From assembly GCF_900230285.1 (NCBI RefSeq), contig NZ_OCNK01000001.1, positions 1,116,001 to 1,180,000 on the forward strand: a DNA stretch of 64,000 nt, given 5' to 3'. The notes below the pieces were generated by a model. It saw nothing but the letters and a program-made list of their open reading frames with translations. It was not told the origin of the DNA and did no database searches. Numbering within the stretch: the first letter of the stretch is position 1; the number at the start of each line of letters is the position of its first letter. The DNA comes from Blastococcus haudaquaticus (GTDB taxonomy: Bacteria > Actinomycetota > Actinomycetes > Mycobacteriales > Geodermatophilaceae). Made by a program: the position numbers and the translations under genes. Positions 1 through 7,205 of the stretch are shown in pieces.

Positions 1-3000
1 CCGGAGCGGGTGGCCGGTGATCGCCGCCGGGAACCGCTCGCGCAGCCGGCTCGGGAAGTAGCCGGTGAGCAGGTCGTCCAGGGCAGGGTCGTCGGGGAGG
101 TCGCTGTGCAGGACGACGTCGCCGGTCTCGAGCTTGGCGTAGGCGAGCAGGACCGACAGCTCGGGGCCGGTGAGCGCCTGCCCGTCGCGCCGCCGCTCGG
201 CCAGCGCGCGGTCGTCGGGGAGCGCCTCCACGCTGCGCAGCAGCCGGCCCGACCGCTCCAGGGAGCGCAGGAAGCGCTCGTGCGCGTCCAGCAGGCTGCG
301 GGCCGACGTCACCTCGACGGCCAGGGTGGCGTTCTGGTCGTGGTTGTCGGAAAGCACGGAGCCGGCGACCTCGTCGGCCATCTCGCCCAGCAGCGCGGCC
401 CGGCCGGCAGCGTCGATGCCGCCGTCGTCGACCACCCGGTTGAGGGCGATCTTGATGTTGACCTCGTGGTCGGAGGTGTCGACGCCGGCGGAGTTGTCGA
501 TGGCGTCGGTGTTCACCCGGCCACCGGTGAGGGCGTACTCGACCCGGCCGCGCTGGGTCAGCCCGAGGTTCCCGCCCTCGCCGACCACCCGCACGCGCAG
601 CTGTCCGCCGTCGACCCGCACCGCGTCGTTGGCCTTGTCCCCGGCGTCCAGCGCGCTCTCGGTGGCCGCCTTCACGTACGTGCCGATGCCGCCGTTGAAC
701 AGCAGGTCGACCGGCGCGAGCAGGATCGCCCGGATCAGCTCCACCGGGGTGAGGGAGTCCACGCCGTCGTCGATGCCGAGCGCGGCGCGCATCGGCGCGG
801 AGACCGGGATCGCCTTCGCCGTCCGCGGCCAGACGCCGCCGCCTGCGCTGATGCGCGACCGGTTGTAATCGGCCCACGACGAGCGCTGCAGGCCGAACAG
901 CCGCTTGCGCTCGGCGAAGGAGGCCGCCGCGTCGGGCGTGGGGTCGACGAACACGTGCCGGTGGTCGAAGGCCCCGACCAGCCGGATGTGCTCCGACAGC
1001 AGCATCCCGTTGCCGAAGACGTCGCCGGACATGTCGCCGATGCCGACGACGGTGAAGTCCTGCCGCTGCACGTCCACGTCGAGCTCGCGGAAGTGCCGGG
1101 TCACCGACTCCCAGGCGCCGCGGGCCGTGATGCCCATGGCCTTGTGGTCGTAGCCGACCGAGCCGCCCGAGGCGAACGCGTCGCCCAGCCAGAACCCGCG
1201 CTCGATGGCGACCGAGTTCGCGAGGTCGGAGAAGGTCGCCGTCCCCTTGTCGGCCGCGACCACGAGGTAGGTGTCGTCGCCGTCGTGCCGGACGACCTTC
1301 TCCGGCGGCACGACCGTGCCGTCGACCAGGTTGTCGGTGAGGGAGAGCAGCGCGCCGATGAACAGCCGGTAGCAGGCCTGGCCCTCGGCGATGGCGGCGT
1401 CGCGCGAGGCCCCGTCGGGCGGCGGGTTCTTGACGACGAAGCCGCCCTTGGCGCCGGTCGGCACGATGACGGTGTTCTTCACCATCTGCGCCTTGACCAG
1501 GCCGAGCACCTCGGTGCGCAGGTCCTCGCGCCGGTCGGACCAGCGCAGCCCGCCGCGGGCGACGGCGCCGAAGCGCAGGTGGATGCCCATGACGCGCGGC
1601 GAGCTCACCCACACCTCCCGGGCCGGCCGGGGCTCGGGCAGGTCGGGGACGGCCTTCGGGTCCAGCTTCAGCGCGAGCGGTCCGCCCGCGTAGTACGTCG
1701 TCCGCTGGGTGGCGGTCACCGCGGCGAGCAGCGAGCTCAGCACCCGGTCGGCGTCCAGGGAGGCCACCTCGCCGATCGACCCGCGCAGCGCCTCGACCAG
1801 CTCGTCCTGCCGCTTCGCCCGGCCGTTGACCCGGCCCGGAGAGAAACGCGTCTCGAACAGCAGCACCAGCCGGGCGACGACGTCGGGATGCGCGGCGAGG
1901 GTCTCCTCGACGTAGCGCTGCCCGAAGGGCAGCCCCGCCTGGCGCAGCCACTGCACGTAGGCCCGCACCACGCTGACCTGCCGCCAGTTCAGGCCGGCGA
2001 GCAGGACCAGGGCACCGAGCCCGTCGTCCTCGGCCTCTCCCCGCCAGACCGCGCCGACGGCGTCGGTGAACCGCTCGGGGAGGGACCGCAGCAGCGGCAG
2101 CTCGCCGGCCGGCACCGCCACCCCGAAGTCGTAGATCCACGTCGGCGGGGCGCCGATCCGGTCGATCTCGTAGGGCCGCTCGTCGACGACGTCGACGCCC
2201 ATGTTCTGCAGGACGGGCAGGACCTCCGACAGCAGGAGCCGCTGCCCGACCCGGTAGACGGTGAGTCGGCGGTCGCCGGCCGCGGCGCCCTTCGAGGTCC
2301 ACAGGCGCATGGACAGCTGTCCCTCGCCGAGGCCGTCCAGCCGGGCCAGGTCGTCCACGGCCTGCTCGGGCGGGAAGTCCTGCTGGTAGCCGGCCGGGAA
2401 GGCGTCGGCGACCCGGGCCAGCAGCTTCTCCGCATCGGCGCCGTAGCGGGCGTGCAGCGCGTCGGAGAGCCCGTCGGTCCAGCTGCGGGCGGCCGCGGCG
2501 AGCTCGTCCTGCAGTCCTTCGGCGTCGACGGACACCGGCTTGTGGCTGCCGCGCCGCCCCATGGGCACGCGCACCACGAAGTGCAGCCGGGCGAGGACGG
2601 ACTCGGTGGAGCGCGCCGTGTACTCGATGCTCGTCCCGCCGAGCCGCTCGAGGAGGACCTGCTGCATCGCCAGCCGGACCTCGGTCGTGTAGCGGTCGCG
2701 GGGCAGGTAGACGAGGGCCGACCAGAACCGGCCGGTGGGGTCCTGCCGCAGGAAGAGCCGGGTCTGGCGGCGTTCCTGCAGGTGGAGGACGGCGTTGGCG
2801 ACGGGCAGGAGCTCGTCCGTGCCCACCTGGAGCAGCTCGTCGCGCGGATAGGTCTCGAGGACCTCCAGCAGCTCCTTGCCGGTGTGGCTGTCGGCCGGGA
2901 CGCCGGAGCGGGCGACCACCTCCGCGACCCGCCGGCGCACCAGCGGGACGTCGACGACGCTGCTCGTGTAGGCCGCGGACGGGAACAGGCCGACGAAGCG

Positions 3001-4074
3001 GAACTGGCGCGCCCGGCCCTGCGCGTCCGCGGGGAGGCTGACGGCCACGAGGTCCAGCCACGCCCGCCGGTACACCGGGGACCGGGTGTCGGCCTTGGTC
3101 ACGGTCAGCAGGCGCTGGCCCGGGGTCCGGACGGCCTCGGGCATGCGTGCGGTCGGCTCGCTCATGTCCATGTCGCTGCGGAGCACACCCAGGCCGCTGC
3201 CAGGGACGACGGCCGCGCCCTGCTTGGCCCGCCCGGCCCCCTGCTCCACCTCGCGCGAGCCGAGGAGGACGAAGTTCCCGTCGGCCAGCCAGCGCAGCAG
3301 CGCGGCGGCCTCGGCGGGATCGTCGGCGGGGTCGGTGTCCGGGCCGGTGGGGACGCCGCCGGCCAACTCGTCCAGCCGGCCGGCCACCTCCACCAGCCGC
3401 AGCCGGAGGCGCTCGGCGTCCTCGTGGACGGCGCGCACGTCGTCGAGCACCGTGCGCAGGCCATGGACGAGGTCGCTGCTGGCCTCCTCGTCGAGCGGCC
3501 CGTCGAGGACGACGGCCATCCACGACTCGGTCAGGGCGTCGGACCCGCAGCCGGCGGCCTGTCCGCTGTCGCAGAAGGCCTTGATGCGCCCGCCGACGTC
3601 GCGTCGCACCACCACGACCGGGTGGACGATGTGCGCCAGCGCGAAGCCCTGCCGCACGACCTCGGCGGTGACCGAGTCGACCAGGTAGGGCATGTCGTCG
3701 GTGACCAGCCGCACCACGGCGCGACCATCCGGGAGGCGTTGCGCGTCGACCGTGGCCGAACCCGTCGGCCGCACCTCGGCCAGCCGCAGGTGGCCCAGCG
3801 CCAGCTCGGCGAGCTCCGCCGGCTCGTGCCCGAGCACCTCGGCCGCCGGCTCGCTCCAGTAGTAGCGCTGCAGCAGGCCCGGCAGGTCGTCAGGGGTGCA
3901 CCCCGTCGGCAGCTCGCGCCCGGTCGAGCGGGCCGCCTCGGCGGCGCTGTCCAGGAGCTGCCGCTTCTCGTCGCGGGCGGCCTCCAGCGCGGCGAGCTCG
4001 GTCAGGGCGCCGCCCGACGGCCCCCCGTCCGGTGCGCGCACCGGGGTCTCCGGGGCAACCGTGGTGCTGGCCAT
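1..4074 (-). CDS. gdh: NAD-specific glutamate dehydrogenase, large (GDH2/Bac_GDH) type, 3' end outside window
   Basis: This is the N-terminal 1,358 residues of a giant NAD-dependent glutamate dehydrogenase, which deaminates glutamate to 2-oxoglutarate and ammonia. The family is usually about 1,600 residues, so roughly the last 250 lie beyond base 1. The ATG at 4074 opens MASTTVAPETPVRAPDG, and the frame stays open to the window edge. Diagnostic catalytic-core segments are visible: VPTGAKGGFVVK (near 1420-1470), VGYDHKAMGITARGAW, VGIGDMSGDVFGNGMLLS, and LLFNGGIGTYVKA. The long N-terminal part holds the ACT-like regulatory region typical of the family. It stands alone, with about 90 bp separating it from the next minus-strand gene. 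A very long open frame on the opposite strand is an antisense artefact of GC-rich codon usage. The family assignment is secure; allosteric regulation cannot be read from the sequence. Confidence 0.95.
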   Translation of the reverse strand, partial: MASTTVAPETPVRAPDGGPSGGALTELAALEAARDEKRQLLDSAAEAARSTGRELPTGCTPDDLPGLLQRYYWSEPAAEVLGHEPAELAELALGHLRLAEVRPTGSATVDAQRLPDGRAVVRLVTDDMPYLVDSVTAEVVRQGFALAHIVHPVVVVRRDVGGRIKAFCDSGQAAGCGSDALTESWMAVVLDGPLDEEASSDLVHGLRTVLDDVRAVHEDAERLRLRLVEVAGRLDELAGGVPTGPDTDPADDPAEAAALLRWLADGNFVLLGSREVEQGAGRAKQGAAVVPGSGLGVLRSDMDMSEPTARMPEAVRTPGQRLLTVTKADTRSPVYRRAWLDLVAVSLPADAQGRARQFRFVGLFPSAAYTSSVVDVPLVRRRVAEVVARSGVPADSHTGKELLEVLETYPRDELLQVGTDELLPVANAVLHLQERRQTRLFLRQDPTGRFWSALVYLPRDRYTTEVRLAMQQVLLERLGGTSIEYTARSTESVLARLHFVVRVPMGRRGSHKPVSVDAEGLQDELAAAARSWTDGLSDALHARYGADAEKLLARVADAFPAGYQQDFPPEQAVDDLARLDGLGEGQLSMRLWTSKGAAAGDRRLTVYRVGQRLLLSEVLPVLQNMGVDVVDERPYEIDRIGAPPTWIYDFGVAVPAGELPLLRSLPERFTDAVGAVWRGEAEDDGLGALVLLAGLNWRQVSVVRAYVQWLRQAGLPFGQRYVEETLAAHPDVVARLVLLFETRFSPGRVNGRAKRQDELVEALRGSIGEVASLDADRVLSSLLAAVTATQRTTYYAGGPLALKLDPKAVPDLPEPRPAREVWVSSPRVMGIHLRFGAVARGGLRWSDRREDLRTEVLGLVKAQMVKNTVIVPTGAKGGFVVKNPPPDGASRDAAIAEGQACYRLFIGALLSLTDNLVDGTVVPPEKVVRHDGDDTYLVVAADKGTATFSDLANSVAIERGFWLGDAFASGGSVGYDHKAMGITARGAWESVTRHFRELDVDVQRQDFTVVGIGDMSGDVFGNGMLLSEHIRLVGAFDHRHVFVDPTPDAAASFAERKRLFGLQRSSWADYNRSRISAGGGVWPRTAKAIPVSAPMRAALGIDDGVDSLTPVELIRAILLAPVDLLFNGGIGTYVKAATESALDAGDKANDAVRVDGGQLRVRVVGEGGNLGLTQRGRVEYALTGGRVNTDAIDNSAGVDTSDHEVNIKIALNRVVDDGGIDAAGRAALLGEMADEVAGSVLSDNHDQNATLAVEVTSARSLLDAHERFLRSLERSGRLLRSVEALPDDRALAERRRDGQALTGPELSVLLAYAKLETGDVVLHSDLPDDPALDDLLTGYFPSRLRERFPAAITGHPLR

Positions 4075-4166
4075 GTCAGGCCACGCTACTGCGGTCCGGA
4101 CCACTTCTCATGGCGACGCCGGGCGGCGTTACCGACCCGTGGCCGGACGCACCGCCCAGGCGCAGC

Positions 4167-4538
4167 TCAGCGGTCCAGGAGCTGGTCGGCCACCCACCCG
4201 GCGACGGCGAGGATCAGGCCGCCGATGATCGCCGTGCCGAACCCGTCGATCGTCAGGCGGTCGGTGAGCCCGGCGGTCAGCGCGAGCAGCGCCGCGTTGA
4301 TGACCAGCAGGAACAGGCCCAGCGTCAGCAGGACGAACGGCAGGGACAGCAGTCGCAGGAGCGGCCCCACGATCGCGTTCACCACGCCGAAGATCAACCC
4401 GATCCAGAGGTAGGTGCCGTAGATGCCGAGCGGCCCGTCGGGGTTCTCCACGACGTTCAGCCCCGACAGGACGTCGTACTTCGTCAGGCCGAAGAAGACG
4501 GCGGCGAGGATGACGACCTTGAGCGCGAACTTGATCAC
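4167..4538 (-). CDS. small membrane protein, phage-holin-4 (DUF360) family
   Basis: A 123-residue integral membrane protein with about four hydrophobic segments: residues ~5-20 (FALKVVILAAVFFGL), ~45-65 (YLWIGLIFGVVNAIVG), ~68-95 (LLSLPFVLLTLGLFLLVINAALL), and a C-terminal segment around GTAIIGGLILAVAGWVADQLL. This layout matches the superfamily annotated as phage holin family 4 / DUF360, which is common in actinobacterial chromosomes and is not by itself a sign of a prophage. The start ATG at 4538 is the first in frame and leads straight into the first membrane segment. No lysis genes or phage genes lie nearby. The gene follows the PH-domain gene divergently and precedes the glutamate dehydrogenase on the same strand. 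Function unknown; a membrane-organising role is only a guess. Confidence 0.8.
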   Translation of the reverse strand: MIKFALKVVILAAVFFGLTKYDVLSGLNVVENPDGPLGIYGTYLWIGLIFGVVNAIVGPLLRLLSLPFVLLTLGLFLLVINAALLALTAGLTDRLTIDGFGTAIIGGLILAVAGWVADQLLDR

Positions 4539-4602
4539 GCGGCCGACGCTAGCGGTGCGCGCTTGTCCGTTGGGGGATCTGGCCGGATCTGCGGGTGTCT
4601 AG

Positions 4603-4629
4603 CGCCTGCCCTAGAGATTGGCAGACGCC
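4603..4629. promoter_or_regulatory. imperfect dyad in the divergent gap before the PH-domain gene
   Basis: CTGCC at 4606-4610 and GGCAG at 4620-4624 face each other across CTAGAGATT, and flanking bases extend the dyad imperfectly. It lies about 30 bp upstream of the GTG at 4654, in the divergent intergenic region. It could be an operator or part of a promoter. The heptamer CTAGAGA recurs at 5149-5155, just ahead of the AAA ATPase gene. This is a sequence observation only. Confidence 0.3.
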
Positions 4630-4653
4630 GCTCGACGGGCGAGAATCCTCGCC

Positions 4654-5103
4654 GTGACGACGACCGACGAGCCGCTGGCCATCCGGCAGCCGCGGTGGGT
4701 CCGGCTCGTGGGCCCCGCCTTCCTCGCCGTCTGGGGATCGGCCTTCCTGTTCTCCGACGACGGCTGGGGGAACTTCCGGGTGCCGGGTCTGGTCATCGCC
4801 GTCGTCGCGGTGGCGTTCGTCGGCCGCATGCTGTTCTGGAGCGCCATCGGCACCGACGACGGCCGGCTCACCGTGCGGAACGCCTGGTCCACCCGCACGT
4901 TCACCCGGGACGAGATCGACGGCGTGGAGGTCGACCGCGCCGCCGGCCGTGGCTGGGCGGTGTGGCTGCGGCTCGCGGACGGCGGACGCCATTCCCTCGA
5001 CGTGACCCAGGCGCCGTTCCTGGGGCCCTTCCGCGCGACCCTCGAGCGGCAGGCCGACGCCGTCCGTGCGTGGCTCGACGGCCGGCCGCACGCCTTCCTC
5101 TGA
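4654..5103 (+). CDS. membrane-anchored PH-domain protein
   Basis: A 149-residue protein. Two hydrophobic segments lie near residues 10-30 (VRLVGPAFLAVWGSAFLF) and 38-60 (VPGLVIAVVAVAFVGRMLFW). They are followed by a beta-rich segment of about 80 residues (IGTDDGRLTVRNAWSTRTFTRDEIDGVEV and onward) that ends in a helix, the pattern of bacterial PH domains (bPH/YdbT-like) common in Actinobacteria. I chose GTG 4654 because it gives the usual short N-terminus (VTTTDEPLAIRQPRW). A TTG at 4618 in the same frame would add 12 residues and fall inside the upstream dyad. Bacterial PH proteins of this class have no assigned enzymatic activity. The next gene downstream is the AAA ATPase, 71 bp away in the same direction, but the gap carries its own inverted repeat, so co-transcription is uncertain. 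Confidence 0.75.
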   Translation: MTTTDEPLAIRQPRWVRLVGPAFLAVWGSAFLFSDDGWGNFRVPGLVIAVVAVAFVGRMLFWSAIGTDDGRLTVRNAWSTRTFTRDEIDGVEVDRAAGRGWAVWLRLADGGRHSLDVTQAPFLGPFRATLERQADAVRAWLDGRPHAFL

Positions 5104-5129
5104 TCCCACGACACGCCTAGCCCGTTCTA

Positions 5130-5147
5130 CCGATCTCTACGGATCGG
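5130..5147. promoter_or_regulatory. perfect inverted repeat CCGATC-N6-GATCGG upstream of the AAA ATPase gene
   Basis: Six-base arms at 5130-5135 and 5142-5147 flank TCTACG. The element lies 28 bp before the ATG at 5175 and is followed by ACTAGAGA. The symmetry and position suit an operator for a dimeric regulator. A short terminator for the PH-domain gene is the alternative, but there is no T-run. No factor can be named. Confidence 0.35.
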
Positions 5148-5174
5148 ACTAGAGAACGCCATACGGTGCTCGAC

Positions 5175-6368
5175 ATGGATCCCGTCCGGAACCCGTACGC
5201 GCCCGGCGCCGGCCAGCGACCCCCCGAGCTGGCCGGTCGGGACACCGAGCTCTCGGCCTTCGACGTGGTGCTGGAGCGGATCGCCCACGGCCGGCCGGAG
5301 CGCTCGCTCGTGCTGACCGGGCTGCGCGGCGTCGGCAAGACCGTGCTGCTCAACCAGCTGCGGTCGGCGGCGATCTCGCGCGGCTGGGGCACCGGCAAGA
5401 TCGAGGCGCGTCCCGAGCAGTCGCTGCGGCGGCCGGTCTCCTCCGCGCTGCACATGGCGCTGCGCGAGCTGGGGCCGCGCCACCGCGACCAGGGGTCGAT
5501 GGAGGAGGTCCTCGGCGTCGTCAAGGCCTTCGCGCAGCGGGTGAGCCCAGCCGACGCGAAGGTGCGGGACCGGTGGCAGCCCGGCATCGACGTCCCTGCG
5601 GCCACGGGGCGCGCCGACTCCGGCGACATGGAGATCGACCTCGTCGAGCTGCTCAGCGACGCGGCCGGGGTGGCCGCCGACATCGGCAGCGGCATCGCGC
5701 TGTTCATCGACGAGATGCAGGACGTCCAGCCCGACGACGTCTCGGCCATCTGCGCGGCCTGCCACGAGCTCTCCCAGCAGGGCGCGCCGCTGATCGTCGT
5801 GGGTGCGGGTCTCCCCCACCTGCCCGCCGTGCTGTCGGCGTCGAAGAGCTACTCCGAACGGCTTTTCCGGTACCTGCGCATCGACCGGCTGGAGCGCGAG
5901 GCCGCCGATCGCGCGCTGATCGCACCCGCCGAGCGGGAGGGGGTGGAGTTCGCGCAGGGCGCCCTGGACGCCCTGTACGAGGCCGCCGACGGCTACCCGT
6001 ACTTCGTGCAGGCCTACGGCAAGGTGACGTGGGACGTCGCCGCCTCCTCCCCCATCACCGCCGCCGACGTCGCGATGGCCGCGCCGGTCGCCGAGACCGA
6101 GCTCGCCGTCGGGTTCTTCGGCTCCCGCTACGACCGCGCGACCCCGGCCGAGCGCGAGTACATGCACGCCATGGCCGAGCTGGGCGGACCGGGCGGCGCG
6201 GCCGTGGCCACGTCGGAGGTGGCCGTCTCCCTCGGCCGGAAGCCCGCGTCCCTCTCCCCCGCGCGTGACTCGCTGATCAAGAAGGGCCTGGTCTACTCGG
6301 CCGAGCGCGGGCAGATCGCCTTCACCGTCCCGCACTTCGGCCGCTACCTCCTGCGCCACCCGGACTAG
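5175..6368 (+). CDS. orphan AAA/ORC1-like ATPase
   Basis: A 397-residue P-loop ATPase. Walker A is GLRGVGKT (about residue 45) and Walker B is IALFIDEMQD (about 175), followed by a sensor-1-like strand LIVVGAGLPHLP. The C-terminal ~90 residues resemble a winged helix (EYMHAMAELGG...SLGRKPASLSPARDSLIKKGLV). This is the layout of ORC1/CDC6-like or STAND-like ATPases found singly in actinobacterial genomes. I favour ATG 5175, which gives the conserved-looking MDPVRNPYAPGAGQRPPELAGR opening; GTG 5166 would add three residues. No clear Shine-Dalgarno precedes either codon, so a leaderless transcript is possible. The neighbours are unrelated, with no partner toxin, nuclease or sensor, so the role is unknown. 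A repeat copy begins directly after its stop codon. Confidence 0.8.
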   Translation: MDPVRNPYAPGAGQRPPELAGRDTELSAFDVVLERIAHGRPERSLVLTGLRGVGKTVLLNQLRSAAISRGWGTGKIEARPEQSLRRPVSSALHMALRELGPRHRDQGSMEEVLGVVKAFAQRVSPADAKVRDRWQPGIDVPAATGRADSGDMEIDLVELLSDAAGVAADIGSGIALFIDEMQDVQPDDVSAICAACHELSQQGAPLIVVGAGLPHLPAVLSASKSYSERLFRYLRIDRLEREAADRALIAPAEREGVEFAQGALDALYEAADGYPYFVQAYGKVTWDVAASSPITAADVAMAAPVAETELAVGFFGSRYDRATPAEREYMHAMAELGGPGGAAVATSEVAVSLGRKPASLSPARDSLIKKGLVYSAERGQIAFTVPHFGRYLLRHPD

Positions 6369-6430
6369 GGAAAGGACCCCGGTCCTCCTCCCCGCTCGCG
6401 AGCTCGCGGCGAGCCTCTGGACGGGGCCGG
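6369..6430 (+). repeat. AAAGGACCCC repeat, copy 1 (full length)
   Basis: Starts one base after the TAG of the AAA ATPase gene, reads GGAAAGGACCCCGGTCC at its head and ends GGACGGGGCC. Internally GCTCGC and GCGAGC can pair, and the outer head and tail (GGACCCC/GGACGGGGCC) are also partly self-complementary, so RNA from it should fold into a strong hairpin. The other copies are at 29996-30055, 33727-33781 (minus) and 44374-44402. It may act as the terminator of the gene before it. Confidence 0.8.
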
Positions 6431-6443
6431 GTACAAAGCCCGC

Positions 6444-7196
6444 ATGCCGGTGTGGATCGAGGCGGGGCTGTTCGGGCTGCTCGGTGGGGCCGCCCTCGTG
6501 CTGGGTGCGCTGGTCGCCTGGTTCGCCCGGGTGCCGCAGGCCGTCGTCGCGGGGGTCATGGCCTTCGGCTCGGGCGTGCTCATCTCCGCCGTGGCCTTCG
6601 ACCTCATGGAGGAGGCCGCGGACACCGGCGGCCTGCTGCCCGCCGCCGCGGGCTTCGTGGCCGGCGCCCTGGCCTACGTCACCGCCAACGCCGTCCTGGC
6701 CCGCCGCGGCGCACGGCACCGCAAGCGCTCGGGCGGCCTGCAGCCCTCGGAGCGCGACCAGGCCGGCAGCGGGATGGCGATCGCGGTCGGCGCGCTGCTG
6801 GACGGCATCCCCGAGTCCGTCGTCCTCGGACTGGGACTCCTGGGCGGGGGCTCGGTGAGCGTGCCCGTGCTGGCGGCGGTGTTCATCTCCAACGTGCCGG
6901 AAGGCCTGTCGAGCGCCGCCGGCATGAAGCGCAGCGGGCGGTCGGCGCGCTACGTCTTCGGGGTCTGGGGCGGCATCGCGGTGGCCAGCGGCCTCGCCGC
7001 GCTGCTGGGCTACCTGGCGCTGGGCAGCGCCTCCCCCGAGGTGATCGCGGTGATCACCGCGGTGGCGGCCGGTGCGATCCTCACCATGGTGGCCGACACG
7101 ATGATCCCCGAGGCGTTCGAGGAGACCCGCTCGTGGACCGGGGTGATCACCACCCTCGGCTTCCTGACCGCGTTCGCGATCGAGGTCGCCGGTTGA
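6444..7196 (+). CDS. ZIP-family divalent metal transporter
   Basis: A 250-residue polytopic membrane protein with about eight hydrophobic segments. The signature ZIP helices are present: VGALLDGIPESVVLGLGL (residues ~110-130) and VFISNVPEGLSSAAG (~140-155). The E of PES and the NVPEG motif are expected to form the binuclear metal site; the usual histidine of HS/HNxPEG is replaced by DGIPE in the first helix. The cytoplasmic loop between TM3 and TM4 is short and basic (RRGARHRKRSGG), not a long His-rich loop. The family imports zinc, iron or manganese; specificity cannot be read here. The ATG at 6444 follows repeat copy 1. The 3' end converges on the next gene with only 9 bp between stops. Confidence 0.9.
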   Translation: MPVWIEAGLFGLLGGAALVLGALVAWFARVPQAVVAGVMAFGSGVLISAVAFDLMEEAADTGGLLPAAAGFVAGALAYVTANAVLARRGARHRKRSGGLQPSERDQAGSGMAIAVGALLDGIPESVVLGLGLLGGGSVSVPVLAAVFISNVPEGLSSAAGMKRSGRSARYVFGVWGGIAVASGLAALLGYLALGSASPEVIAVITAVAAGAILTMVADTMIPEAFEETRSWTGVITTLGFLTAFAIEVAG

Positions 7197-7205
7197 CGGC
7201 CTCGT

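Noticed and set aside
10-4413. A 1,467-codon open frame on the plus strand
   Set aside because: It is antisense to the glutamate dehydrogenase, whose conserved motifs are on the minus strand; the plus-strand product has no recognisable domain and is dominated by His, Gln, Arg and Gly.
4167-4538. Holin-family label as evidence of a prophage
   Set aside because: No other phage gene, integrase or attachment site is present; this family is common in actinobacterial chromosomes.
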